Shown: positions 32,918 through 41,160, numbered from the stretch's first letter. The stretch is DNA of 64,000 bases from Rubrobacter marinus (GCF_011492965.1 NZ_CP045121.1:1798001-1862000); one strand, 5' to 3'. Made by a program: numbers and translations. The notes: generated by a model from the sequence alone, not told the origin.

Positions 32918-33955
32918 ATGACGGAGAGCAACCCCCCGTCGTCGTACGAGGCGGCCGGCGTCTCCATAGAGCGCGGCGACGAGGCGACCGGCCTCATGCG
33001 CGCCTCCGTCGAGGCGACGCACGGGCCACAGGTCGTCCCGAACCCGGGGGGCTTCGCGGGGCTCTACGCCCTCTCCGGCCTCCGGGAGCCGGTCCTCGCC
33101 TCCACCATCGACGGGGTGGGCACGAAGGTCCTCGTCGCCGGGGCCGTCGGCCGCTACGACTCCCTGGGGGCGGACATCGTCAACCACTGCGCCAACGACG
33201 TCCTCGCCACCGGCGCGACACCGCTCGTCTTTCTGGATTACGTCGCGAGCGGGCGGCTGGATCCCGCCGTTGTGGCCGGGGTCGTCCGGGGGGCGGCGGA
33301 GGCGTGCCGGCCCCTGGGCATCTCGCTCGTCGGCGGGGAGACGGCGGAGATGCCGGGGCTCTACGCAGGCGGCGACCTGGACATCGTGGGGGCCTGCGTG
33401 GGGGCGTGCGAGAGGGGGGACGTCGTCACCGGGGAGGGCGTCGAGGTCGGGGACGTGGTCATCGGCCTGCCCTCAAGCGGCCTGCACACCAACGGCTACA
33501 CCCTCGCCCGCAAGGTGGTCGAGGACGCGGGGCTCTCCTACGCGAGCGTGCCGGAGGGCTGGGTCGAGACGGTGGGGGAGGCGTATCTGGAGCCGCACCG
33601 CGCCTACGTACGCGAGGTCTCGGCCCTGCGCCGGTCCGTCCGGGTGCGCGGGATGGCGCACGTCACGGGGGGCGGGCTCCCCGGCAACCTGCCGCGCGCC
33701 CTCGGGGGGAGGGGCGCGAGGCTGTACGAAGGTTCCTGGGAGGAGCCTGCTGTATTCGGCCTGATCCGTGCGCTCGGCAAGGTCTCCGAGGACGAGATGC
33801 GCCGCGTCTTCAACCTCGGCGTCGGGTTCTGCGTCGTGGTCGAGAGCGGTGATGCGGAGGAGGCGATGGCGGTCCTGCGGGACGCGGGGTCCGGGGCCCG
33901 GCGCATCGGGGAGGTCGTGGGGGACGGAGGGGTGGAGTTTGTCCCCGGAGGGTAG
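32918..33955 (+). CDS. purM: Phosphoribosylformylglycinamidine cyclo-ligase (AIR synthetase)
   Basis: A 345-aa ATP-dependent cyclase making AIR. It starts with S-S-Y-E-A-A-G-V-S-I-E-R-G-D and contains S-T-I-D-G-V-G-T-K and L-V-G-G-E-T-A-E-M-P-G. It follows purF by 2 bases. The downstream purN TTG start lies within its last codons. Confidence 0.96.
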   Translation: MTESNPPSSYEAAGVSIERGDEATGLMRASVEATHGPQVVPNPGGFAGLYALSGLREPVLASTIDGVGTKVLVAGAVGRYDSLGADIVNHCANDVLATGATPLVFLDYVASGRLDPAVVAGVVRGAAEACRPLGISLVGGETAEMPGLYAGGDLDIVGACVGACERGDVVTGEGVEVGDVVIGLPSSGLHTNGYTLARKVVEDAGLSYASVPEGWVETVGEAYLEPHRAYVREVSALRRSVRVRGMAHVTGGGLPGNLPRALGGRGARLYEGSWEEPAVFGLIRALGKVSEDEMRRVFNLGVGFCVVVESGDAEEAMAVLRDAGSGARRIGEVVGDGGVEFVPGG

Positions 33956-34532
33956 CGCGAGGGGTCTGCCGGAGGGGGCGCGCTTCGCGGTGCTCGCCTC
34001 GGGCTCGGGGACGAACCTCCAGGCGCTGCTCGACGCCTACAGAGAACACTGCGCGGTGGTGGCGGGGGACAAGGAAGGGGCGTACGCTTTCGAGAGGGCC
34101 AGGCGGGCCGGGGTTCCGGCGGAGCACGTGGAGCCGCGGAGCTTCGGGTCGCGCAAGGCCTACGACGCCGCGCTCGCAGATAGGGTCGCGGCGTATGACG
34201 TGGGGCTCGTGGTTGGGGCGGGGTACATGCGGGTGTTGACGCCGGCCTTTCTGGAGCGGTTCCCGGCGGTCATCAACGTGCATCCCTCGCTGCTGCCGCG
34301 ATTCAAGGGGTTGCACGCCATACCCAGGGCCTTGGAGTCCGGGGAGGAGGAGACGGGGGTGACGGTGCATTACATGGTCGAGGAGGTCGACGCGGGGCCG
34401 GGGATCCGGCAGGAGGCCGTGCCGATCCTGCCGGGCGACACGGAGGAGACGCTGCACGAGAGGCTCAGGCCCGTGGAGCACCGGCTGCTCGTCGAGGCGG
34501 TCGCGGACCACTTTCTGGGGGGCGCGAAGTGA
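33939..34532 (+). CDS. purN: Phosphoribosylglycinamide formyltransferase
   Basis: A 197-aa folate-dependent formyltransferase (GAR to FGAR). A-V-L-A-S-G-S-G-T-N-L-Q-A-L is the phosphate loop; N-V-H-P-S-L-L-P-R-F-K-G is the catalytic segment with Asn/His, and the catalytic Asp is in the downstream D-A-G-P block. The TTG at 33939, with GGAGGGGTGGAG ahead, lies 17 bases inside purM in another frame. It overlaps purH by GTGA. Confidence 0.94.
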   Translation: MSPEGSARGLPEGARFAVLASGSGTNLQALLDAYREHCAVVAGDKEGAYAFERARRAGVPAEHVEPRSFGSRKAYDAALADRVAAYDVGLVVGAGYMRVLTPAFLERFPAVINVHPSLLPRFKGLHAIPRALESGEEETGVTVHYMVEEVDAGPGIRQEAVPILPGDTEETLHERLRPVEHRLLVEAVADHFLGGAK

Positions 34533-36133
34533 GGCGCCGGGCGCTCGTCTCCGTCTCGGACAAGCGGGGGGTCGCGGCGTTTGCGCGGAGGCTGCACAAG
34601 CTCGGGTTCGAGATCATCTCGACCGGCGGGACCGCGAGGGCGCTCGAGGAGGCGAAGGTCCCGGTGACGCAGGTCGCCGAGGTCACGGGGGCGCCGGAGA
34701 TGCTCGCCGGGAGGGTCAAGACGCTGCACCCCAGGATCCACGGCGGCATCCTCGCCGACCTCGAGGACCCGGAGCAGGTCGTAGAGCTCGTGGACCACGA
34801 TATAGGCCCGATCGACCTCGTCTGCGTGAACCTCTACCCGTTCGAGGAGACGGTCGCCGGCGGGGCCGAGGAGAAGGAGGCCATCGAGCAGATAGACATC
34901 GGCGGCCCCACGCTGCTGCGCGCCGCCGCCAAAAACTTCAAGAGCGTGACCGTCGTCCCCTCCCCGAGCTTCTACAAGGAGGTCGCCGCCGAGATGGAGC
35001 TCGGGCAGGTCGAGGAGACGACCCGCCGCCGCCTCGCCCTCGAAGCCTTCCGCCGGACCGCCGAGTACGACGCCTCTATATCGGCGTGGCTCGCCGAGAG
35101 GGTGGAGATGGAGGCCGTCCCCTCGACGAACGGTACGGCGGCGGCCCCGGAGCAGAGCCTGGACGATGCCGCCGCCGGAGATGACGTCTTCCCGGAGACC
35201 CTGACGAAGAGCTACGAGAAGGTCCTGCCGCTGCGCTACGGCGAGAACCCGCACCAGGCTGCGGCGTACTACGCCGAGGCGGGGGGCGGCAGCCACCTCC
35301 TCACGGGGGTCGAGCGGCTCCAGGGGCGTCCCCTGTCGTTCAACAACCTCTACGACGTGGACGCCGCGCGGACCCTGCTCGCGGACCTCTCGGAGGACGG
35401 CAGGGCCGCGGCGGTCATCATCAAGCACGCAAATCCTTGCGGGGCGGCGGTCGCCGACGACCTCGCGGAGGCGTACGGGAAGGCCCTCGCCTCCGACCCG
35501 ACCTCCGCGTTCGGCGGGATCGTGGCGCTCGGCGGCCCCGTGGACGGGGAGCTTGCGCGCGAGATCTCCAAGGTCTTCACGGAGGTCCTGATCTCGCCGT
35601 CCTTCAGCGAGGAGGCGCGCAAGGTCTTCTCCGAGAAGCCGAACATGACCCTGCTGCAAGCCGGCCCCATCGAGCGTCCCGAGCTCTCCGCCAAGCCCGT
35701 GGCCGGCGGCCTCCTCGTCCAGGAGACCGACCGCGTGGAGGGCGACGACGAGTACGAGCTCGTCACCTCCGTCCACCCCTCGCCGGAGGGGCTCGGCGAC
35801 CTGCTCTTCGCCTGGAAGGTCGCGAAGAACGTCAAGAGCAACGCCATAGTCCTCGTCAGGGACGGGGCGACGGTCGGCATAGGCGCCGGACAAACGAGCC
35901 GGGTCGACTCGTCCGAACTCGCCGTGCGCAAGGCGGGCGAGAGGGCGAAGGGCGCGGTGGCCGCCAGCGACGCCTTCTTCCCGTTCGCCGACGGGGTCGA
36001 GGCCCTCGCAAAGGCCGGCGTCGGAGCCGTCATCCAGCCGGGCGGCTCCAAACGCGACGCCGAGGTCGTCGAGGCCGCCGACAGGCGCGGCCTCTCGATG
36101 GTCCTCACCAAGCGGCGCCACTTCCTGCATTGA
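34529..36133 (+). CDS. purH: Bifunctional AICAR transformylase / IMP cyclohydrolase
   Basis: A 534-aa enzyme for the last two steps to IMP. The cyclohydrolase part starts A-L-V-S-V-S-D-K-R-G and has T-G-G-T-A-R; the transformylase part has L-R-Y-G-E-N-P-H-Q and I-I-K-H-A-N-P-C-G (catalytic Lys-His). The C-terminal I-G-A-G-Q-T-S-R-V-D-S is also family-typical. GTG start overlaps purN. A ~25-residue Ala-rich acidic insert (residues ~198-220) separates the halves and looks like a flexible linker. Confidence 0.96.
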   Translation: MRRRALVSVSDKRGVAAFARRLHKLGFEIISTGGTARALEEAKVPVTQVAEVTGAPEMLAGRVKTLHPRIHGGILADLEDPEQVVELVDHDIGPIDLVCVNLYPFEETVAGGAEEKEAIEQIDIGGPTLLRAAAKNFKSVTVVPSPSFYKEVAAEMELGQVEETTRRRLALEAFRRTAEYDASISAWLAERVEMEAVPSTNGTAAAPEQSLDDAAAGDDVFPETLTKSYEKVLPLRYGENPHQAAAYYAEAGGGSHLLTGVERLQGRPLSFNNLYDVDAARTLLADLSEDGRAAAVIIKHANPCGAAVADDLAEAYGKALASDPTSAFGGIVALGGPVDGELAREISKVFTEVLISPSFSEEARKVFSEKPNMTLLQAGPIERPELSAKPVAGGLLVQETDRVEGDDEYELVTSVHPSPEGLGDLLFAWKVAKNVKSNAIVLVRDGATVGIGAGQTSRVDSSELAVRKAGERAKGAVAASDAFFPFADGVEALAKAGVGAVIQPGGSKRDAEVVEAADRRGLSMVLTKRRHFLH

Positions 36134-36585
36134 CGCACGGGGAGGAGACCACGCGCGCCACGCGAGCCCTCGGGCTCTCCGAGAAGGTCGTCTACTACGC
36201 GGCGGCGGTCTTCCTGCTCGTCACGGTGGCGATGCTCTTCGTCTCGGCGGGGGCGAGCGTGCTCGGGGTGCTGGAGCTCGGCCCGCTCGAGGCGGCGCTC
36301 GAGGTCCTCGACAAGGTGCTGCTCATCTTCATCTTCGCCGAGCTCCTGAGGACGATAATAACCGTGGTCGAGGAGCGCGAGGTGAGGGTCGAGCCCTTCC
36401 TCGTCGTGGGCCTCATAGCCGTCGTCCGGCGCATACTCGCCGTCACCGTCTCCATCGAGCAGAGCCTCGGCACCCCCGATTTCAACGCGCTGCTGATCGA
36501 GCTCGGCGTCCTCACCGCGCTCATCCTCGCCCTCACGGGGGCGCTCTACCTCTCCCGCAGGATGGGCCCAGTCGCATCCCGCTAG
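36130..36585 (+). CDS. PsiE-like membrane protein
   Basis: A 151-aa membrane protein with four helices (about residues 20-42, 60-78, 95-112, 123-143). The segment L-D-K-V-L-L-I-F-I-F-A-E-L-L-R-T-I-I and R-V-E-P-F-L-V-V-G-L-I-A are characteristic of the phosphate-starvation-inducible PsiE family, whose role is unknown. The TTG start overlaps the purH stop (TTGA), so it belongs to the purine transcript. A link between phosphate supply and purine synthesis is only a suggestion. Confidence 0.75.
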   Translation: MTHGEETTRATRALGLSEKVVYYAAAVFLLVTVAMLFVSAGASVLGVLELGPLEAALEVLDKVLLIFIFAELLRTIITVVEEREVRVEPFLVVGLIAVVRRILAVTVSIEQSLGTPDFNALLIELGVLTALILALTGALYLSRRMGPVASR

Positions 36586-36615
36586 GCGCACACCATCTGG
36601 TAAAATCCAAAAATT

Positions 36616-36687
36616 GGGCCAGTAGCTCAGTGGTAGAGCAGGGGACTTTTAATCCTCGTGTCGAAGGTTCGATCCCTTCCTGGCTCA
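36616..36687 (+). tRNA. tRNA-Lys (anticodon TTT)
   Basis: Acceptor GGGCCAG/CTGGCTC (one G-T pair), anticodon loop CTTTTAA, T loop TTCGATC, discriminator A. A TAAAAT box at 36600-36605 lies just upstream. Confidence 0.95.
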
Positions 36688-36710
36688 CAGGCCACTCAAG
36701 GTCCACCACG

Positions 36711-36783
36711 GCCCCCATCGTCTAGAGGCCCAGGACACCGCCCTTTCAAGGCGGCGGCACGGGTTCGAATCCCGTTGGGGGCA
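36711..36783 (+). tRNA. tRNA-Glu (anticodon TTC)
   Basis: Acceptor GCCCCCA/TGGGGGC, anticodon stem CCGCC/GGCGG with loop CTTTCAA, T arm GGG-TTCGAAT-CCC, discriminator A. It lies 23 bases after tRNA-Lys, most likely in the same transcript. Confidence 0.95.
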
Positions 36784-36807
36784 CGACCTCGGCCAACCCG
36801 AGGACCG

Positions 36808-36879
36808 GGGCGATTAGCTCAGGGGTAGAGCACCTCCCTTACAAGGAGGGGGTCGCTGGTTCGAACCCAGCATCGCCCA
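36808..36879 (+). tRNA. tRNA-Val (anticodon TAC)
   Basis: Acceptor GGGCGAT/ATCGCCC, anticodon stem CCTCC/GGAGG with loop CTTACAA, T arm CTGG-TTCGAAC-CCAG, discriminator A. Third of a three-tRNA cluster. I see no repeat of its 3' end elsewhere in the window. Confidence 0.95.
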
Positions 36880-36924
36880 CCTCGAAAAAGCGGCGTTTTG
36901 CAGGTAGAAATAGAAAGTCAACGA

Positions 36925-36948
36925 GGGGCCGGGTTTCGACTCGGCCCC
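36925..36948 (+). terminator. Terminator of the tRNA cluster
   Basis: GGGGCCG (36925-36931) pairs with CGGCCCC (36942-36948) and is followed by GTTTG. An 11-base imperfect direct repeat (TTTGACGACGG, TTTGACGACAG) lies immediately behind at 36950-36971. Confidence 0.6.
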
Positions 36949-36999
36949 GTTTGACGACGGTTTGACGACAGTTGGGGCGAGGGCGGTTTGCGCTAGCGC

Positions 37000-37028
37000 T
37001 TGAGAGCGGCGACGGCACCCGGTATCAT
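37000..37028 (+). promoter_or_regulatory. Promoter of a leaderless TIR-domain transcript
   Basis: TTGAGA (37000-37005), a 17-base spacer and TATCAT (37023-37028) are followed after 7 bases by the ATG at 37036. There is no Shine-Dalgarno. Confidence 0.5.
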
Positions 37029-37035
37029 CGGCCAC

Positions 37036-37731
37036 ATGGCTAGATGCACGGCACCAGTATATGGCCATCGTACAGCGAGCGGCGCAGCGAACTGCCCTGC
37101 ATGCGGTGGCCGCTACAGCGGCTACAGGTACTCGTACCCGTCGTCCTCGTCTCCGTCCTACCCCTCATCGGTGAGTAGCGGGAGCGCTCGGAGCAGCAGC
37201 GGCGGGTCTGGCAGCCCCAGGCCGAGGTGGTCGGGAGCCGGTTCGTCCGTGTCTTACACGCCTGCCCAGGTGCGGTCGCTCACGCCGATCCGCGAAAGCG
37301 TCGAGAAGCAAGCCTCCCTGCCTGACCTTCGGGACGTCTTCCTCTGCCATGCATGGAACGACCGAGGTGGGGCCGCCAAGGAGCTTCACGATCTGCTCGA
37401 AGCACGAGGTGTCTCGGTCTGGTTCAGCGAGAAGGACGTCGTCCTCGGCACGCCGTTGCTCCGCGAAATCGATAAGGGACTGGCGAAATCGCGAGTCGGG
37501 ATCGTGCTGGTGACCCCCGCGCTGCTGCGCCGCGTTCAAGGAGCGGGCATCTCCGAGAAAGAGCTTTCGGCACTCCTAGCGCGTGACCTGCTCGTTCCCA
37601 TCGTCCACGACACGACGTATGACGCTCTCCGCGAAGTTAGCCCCCTGCTCGGCTCGCGAAGCGGCCTGGACACTGCGGAAGAGCCGATGGAAGACGTCGC
37701 GGCCAAGCTAGCCGAGCTGGTCACGCTCTAG
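37036..37731 (+). CDS. TIR-domain protein with N-terminal Cys/His knuckle and Ser-rich linker
   Basis: A 231-aa protein. Residues 1-25 hold C-T-A-P-V-x-G-H and C-P-A-C-G (Cys4, His11, Cys20, Cys23), a small zinc-knuckle-like element. Residues ~26-75 are a Ser/Tyr/Gly-rich linker. Residues ~99-190 are a TIR domain: D-V-F-L-C-H-A-W-N-D, V-S-V-W-F-S-E-K-D, and S-E-K-E-L-S-A-L, where Glu176 matches the catalytic Glu of NAD-cleaving TIRs. Bacterial TIR proteins often act in phage defence by depleting NAD or making signal nucleotides. No ThsA-like effector or sensor is adjacent, so any defence role is inferred. It starts a less orderly accessory region. Confidence 0.8.
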   Translation: MARCTAPVYGHRTASGAANCPACGGRYSGYRYSYPSSSSPSYPSSVSSGSARSSSGGSGSPRPRWSGAGSSVSYTPAQVRSLTPIRESVEKQASLPDLRDVFLCHAWNDRGGAAKELHDLLEARGVSVWFSEKDVVLGTPLLREIDKGLAKSRVGIVLVTPALLRRVQGAGISEKELSALLARDLLVPIVHDTTYDALREVSPLLGSRSGLDTAEEPMEDVAAKLAELVTL

Positions 37732-38354
37732 CTCTATTTCCGGGGTGGCCGGCCCCACGTCGCACAAGCGGTCCGGGCGCCGACGCGGCTTTTTCAACGG
37801 GCTGTCCGGAATGGTACTGTGACCCCAGATTGTGAGTAAAGCCCCTTGCGCAACGTCTGCGAGTTGCCGGACGAGGAGGCGGAGCGCCGATCGCGACGAT
37901 ATGTGAGTCTTACGGTCACCGATGTCTGCTGCCGAGTTATCTCACGGAGCGCCACGCAACGGAGGCCTGGTTTTGTCACGACGCCGGCCGGAGGTTGTCG
38001 AGCTCCCGAGGCGAGAGGTGCGCAACGTATTAGCAAGGATCTGCTGGGGATTGACGCGGGTCGCCGCACCGGAGTACGCTGGCCCCCGACGGAACCGCGG
38101 TATTGGGTCAGCGCATCGCCGGAGCGTAGGGACGAGGGGGGAGGACGCGGTATGACGGAACGCCAAGGGGCGCCATTGCGTAAGGGTTGCCCGCGCTTGA
38201 TCGTGCTCGTCGCCGGTCGCCCGGTTCGCGCCGACGTGTGAACGATGCGAGGAGTCCGATCGGACCGCTGCCGCATAGCGGAACGGGCGGATGAGCAGGG
38301 TGCCAACACAGGGAGGGGCGACGCGTTTCTTAATGACGGTGGTGACCCGTTGCC
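37732..38354. other. Gene-poor stretch, possible remnant DNA
   Basis: No convincing gene over about 620 bases. Open frames on both strands are Arg/Ser/Pro-rich with no recognisable motif. GC is lower than in neighbours and codon bias is lost. TTTTTCAACGGGCTGTCC at 37790-37807 resembles the outer end of an insertion sequence, but no matching inverted copy or transposase is seen. Probably decayed insert DNA. Confidence 0.4.
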
Positions 38355-38972
38355 CTACGGACGAGGGAAGGTCGTCCGGACTGCGAGCTCGTTGAACCTC
38401 CTATACGAGAAAACCATGTGGTGATCGCCGTTCGACGGAAAGACGTTGAGCGCGCACCATCGCTCCCCGACGTTCGTGCTTGCCGCCGAGAAAAAGCCGC
38501 TGACCGCGAGCGACGGCGAGCGCCCCGGCAGCGTCACGACCTCGTGCGCCACCTCGCCATGGGCGCCGGCCAGGTGCAGCCCGTCCAGCTTACGCTTCTC
38601 CTTCATCAGCGCGTCGGCGTCCTCGCCCGGCTTGGCCGCCGCGGCGGCGTCGAGTCTACTGCCCGGGGGCAAGACGCCGTCGCGCTCGAGGTCGGCGTAG
38701 ACCGACGCCGGGCCTTCTTCGGAGAGGTACCTCAGCAAGATCGAGGCGCCAAGAGAATGGCCCATGAGGACGACGTCGCCGTCCATACCCGCAAGCTCCT
38801 CCGAGATCCGGTCCCTCCACGCCCCGTACTCGGGGCTGTCCTCGTTCGGCATCCTGGGGGACTGTACGCCGTATCCGGCACCCAATGCGTCTTGCAGGCT
38901 CGCCGCCAGCCTCCGATCCTCCTCATAAGCGCCCTCTCCGCCACCGTGAACGAACAGCACGTGCGTCTTCAC
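38355..38972 (-). CDS. Alpha/beta-hydrolase front fused to an unrelated C-terminus (likely chimera)
   Basis: A 205-aa frame. Residues 1-~85 are the front of an RBBP9/YdeN-like serine hydrolase: L-F-V-H-G-G-G-E-G-A, P-R-M-P-N-E-D-S-P-E-Y and the nucleophile elbow G-H-S-L-G-A. After about residue 88 (L-L-R-Y-L-S-E-E-G) the family's next blocks, including the catalytic Asp and His, do not appear in any frame. Instead comes an unrelated stretch ending V-F-P-S-N-G-D-H-H-M-V-F-S-Y-R-R-F. An in-frame deletion joining two genes would explain it. GTG 38972 has a good GAGAAGGAG site. Unlikely to be an active hydrolase. Confidence 0.55.
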   Translation of the reverse strand: MKTHVLFVHGGGEGAYEEDRRLAASLQDALGAGYGVQSPRMPNEDSPEYGAWRDRISEELAGMDGDVVLMGHSLGASILLRYLSEEGPASVYADLERDGVLPPGSRLDAAAAAKPGEDADALMKEKRKLDGLHLAGAHGEVAHEVVTLPGRSPSLAVSGFFSAASTNVGERWCALNVFPSNGDHHMVFSYRRFNELAVRTTFPRP

Positions 38973-39242
38973 GTCCGTCTCCTTCTCACTCCGTCCCCAT
39001 CCGGGCGACGGGGTGGCTGGTGATCTGCCGCAGCGGGCCCCGGCAGGAGTCGACGAACCGGTGCGGCGTTCTCGCCGCCCGCTAGCCGTTCCGCCGCGGT
39101 GACGTACCCATCACTCATCCAGCGCCTCCTGCTCCGGTACGGCGGTTTTCCTCATGCTGATCCTCCTTCACCGGATCGGCTCCGATGGTACGGCCGGGCC
39201 GGAGGGGCGACCTCGACCGAAGGATGGAGCGCGGGGGCTGAG
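38973..39242. other. Short spacer with fragments of small open frames
   Basis: On the minus strand an ATG at 39154 follows GGAGG but gives only 14 codons, and a second overlapping ATG (M-S-D-G-Y-V-T-A-A-E-R-L) runs about 49 codons to overlap the hydrolase start. These may be pieces of one broken short gene. Nothing recognisable. Confidence 0.3.
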
Positions 39243-40067
39243 TTATTCCGCCTCCTCCGGTGAAGGAGCGTCGAGAAACTGAGGGACCATCGCCAGCAGC
39301 CATTCGGCGCGGTCCAGGATGCCGCTGCCAGGCGGGATGAAGTGGGAGGTGCCGGGGAGTACCGCGAGCTGGTGCCCGGAGAAGCCGGCGAGGTCCCCCA
39401 TCGCTCCGCCTCCCAGCAGCCGGAACATCTCGACGGCGTGCTCCAGGCGCACGACGTCGGCGTCGCCGACGACGATCATGGTCGGGGATTCGATCCCCCG
39501 GATGTCCTCTTCCGGCCAGGCGAAGGGCGTCGTGTCGAGCGTCTTCAGTTTCTCGACCAGGGTGGGGAAGTCCTCGGGGTTCGGCGCGATCTCCTTGTAG
39601 GCGGCCTCCATGGGAGACCCGGCGAACATCTCGGGCGTAATGGTCGGGGCCATCTCGTGCAGCTCGGGCTGCACCCCGTCGCTGGTGTAGGAGACCGAGG
39701 CGAGCACCAACCTGCGCGCCAGGCCCGGGTGGCGGATACCGAGCTGGAGGGCGACAGCGGCGCCCATGCTGAAGCCGAATACGTCGGGCTGGTCCAGGTC
39801 GAGGTGACGGATGAGGGCGGCCACGTCGTCGGCCATGTGCTCGTAGGTTATGGGGCGGTCGATGTCCGCGGTGCGGCCGTGGGCCTGCAACTCGACGGCG
39901 ATCACCCGCCAGGTCTCCGCCAGGCCGGACAGGAGCCGTCCCATGGAGCCGACGGTCATGTAGGCGCCGTGGAGTAGGACGAGAGGCCGGCCGGTGCCGT
40001 GAACCTCGTAGTACATGTTCAGGCCGTTGACCTCCGCGTACCCGCTCGCGAAATCGTTACTCGTCAT
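39243..40067 (-). CDS. Alpha/beta-fold hydrolase
   Basis: A 274-aa enzyme with all elements of the fold. The oxyanion part is L-L-H-G-A-Y, the nucleophile elbow F-G-F-S-M-G-A-A near residue 105, the acid V-V-G-D-A-D near 225, and the catalytic His in L-P-G-T-S-H-F near 255. The family includes haloperoxidase-like esterases and lactonases; the substrate is unknown. It overlaps the RibD-domain gene upstream by ATGA, so the two form one unit. Confidence 0.82.
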   Translation of the reverse strand: MTSNDFASGYAEVNGLNMYYEVHGTGRPLVLLHGAYMTVGSMGRLLSGLAETWRVIAVELQAHGRTADIDRPITYEHMADDVAALIRHLDLDQPDVFGFSMGAAVALQLGIRHPGLARRLVLASVSYTSDGVQPELHEMAPTITPEMFAGSPMEAAYKEIAPNPEDFPTLVEKLKTLDTTPFAWPEEDIRGIESPTMIVVGDADVVRLEHAVEMFRLLGGGAMGDLAGFSGHQLAVLPGTSHFIPPGSGILDRAEWLLAMVPQFLDAPSPEEAE

Positions 40068-40627
40068 CCGATCTCTCTCCTTTCCGGTTGGTAAGCGAGG
40101 GAGACGACCCCCGTACCGAACGTCTTCGAGTCCACCAGCGTCAGGCCTCTGGTATCTCCCCAGCCTTCGAAGAGGCGCCTTCCGGCCCCCAGGACCAGGG
40201 GATGGACGGTGAGCCTCAGCTCGTCGAGCAACCCGGCCCGTAGCAACGACCGTACGAGGTCGCAGCTGCCGACGACCGTGATGTTCTTGCCGGGCTCCCG
40301 CTTCAACTCCGCTACCCCCTCCGCGAACCCGTCACCCGGGATCAGGGCCGAGTTGTTCCATCCTAGCGGCCCTTCCAACGTCCCCGACACGACGAACTTG
40401 GGCACGCTGTTTATGTAGTCGACCATCTGCGTGCCGGGGGGTTGGCCGGGCCAGAAGGAGGCGAACTCCTCGTACGTCTTCCGCCCCAACAACAGCGCGT
40501 CCGACGCGGCCATCCCCGCCGTGTTCTCCCGCTCCATCTCGTCGTCGGAGTAAGAGAAGGCCCACTCGTTCGGCGACTCCATGACGCCGTCCAGAGACAG
40601 CAACTCCACCGCGACTATCTTCCTCAC
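40064..40627 (-). CDS. Dihydrofolate-reductase-fold (RibD C-terminal domain) protein
   Basis: A 187-aa stand-alone RibD-C/DHFR-like reductase. It starts K-I-V-A-V-E-L-L-S-L-D-G-V-M-E and has L-L-L-G-R-K-T-Y-E-E-F and the NADPH-binding G-S-C-D-L-V-R-S-L-L followed by D-E-L-R-L-T-V-H-P-L-V-L-G. Such proteins reduce unknown pteridine- or riboflavin-like substrates. First gene of a two-gene unit with the hydrolase and divergent from the TetR remnant, which may once have controlled it. Confidence 0.82.
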   Translation of the reverse strand: MRKIVAVELLSLDGVMESPNEWAFSYSDDEMERENTAGMAASDALLLGRKTYEEFASFWPGQPPGTQMVDYINSVPKFVVSGTLEGPLGWNNSALIPGDGFAEGVAELKREPGKNITVVGSCDLVRSLLRAGLLDELRLTVHPLVLGAGRRLFEGWGDTRGLTLVDSKTFGTGVVSLAYQPERREIG

Positions 40628-40800
40628 GTCTTCTCCCCTCTCGTAAGGTTCAGCGTCCGGCTTTGGCGAACACCGTCCTGGTCCGGGCCGGAAACTGTAG
40701 AGGTAGAATACGGTTTGTGTACGGTGTTCACAACGGGGGAAATCACCCCGACGCGGGCGAAAATGTGCACTAGCGGGGCGGCAGGATAGCGGGCCTGGGC

Positions 40801-41160
40801 GTGGGCTCTCCGAAGGGCGATTCGTACCGACACGGCGGCCTTCGCCGGGCGCTCGTGGGGGCCGGCGTTGAGCTGGCGCGGGGGGGCGCCGACGCGGTGG
40901 TGCAGCGCGAGGCGACGCGGCGGGTGGGGATGGCGCCCAGCGCGGCGTACCGGCACTTTGCGGACCGGCGGGAGCTTCTCGACGCAGTCTGCCCGGCCAT
41001 CCAGGCGAAGCAGGCCGTTGCGATGAAGGAGGGTCTGGCTTGGTCCGCGGTACACGGTCCGGCGATGCTCCTCATCGACGGCACGTTGCGCGGCAAGGAC
41101 GGCGCCGGGGTATACGACGTGGGGCAGCGGCTCATCTATATGGCCGAACGGGGCCTGTAG
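40801..41160 (+). pseudogene. TetR-family regulator, C-terminal domain lost
   Basis: A 119-aa frame from GTG 40801. The helix-turn-helix domain is present: Y-R-H-G-G-L-R-R-A-L, then R-R-V-G-M-A-P-S-A-A-Y-R-H-F-A-D-R-R-E-L-L-D-A-V. Full-length TetR proteins have about 190 aa; here the ligand-binding domain is cut to a short tail (D-G-T-L-R-G-K-D-G-A) after which the frame stops. An internal deletion is likely, since the tail still reads like coding DNA. It might act as a bare DNA-binding protein, but loss of function is more probable. It is divergent from the RibD-domain/hydrolase pair. Confidence 0.6.

Noticed and set aside
36950..36971. Direct repeat TTTGACGACGG / TTTGACGACAG as an attachment site or CRISPR start
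   Set aside because: Only two adjacent 11-base units with one mismatch, no spacers and no further copies; it overlaps a terminator tail. I saw no CRISPR array anywhere in the window.
37794..38309. A 171-codon minus-strand frame and a 131-codon plus-strand frame in the gap behind the TIR gene
   Set aside because: Both are Arg/Ser/Pro-rich, overlap each other, have no ribosome site and no recognisable motif.
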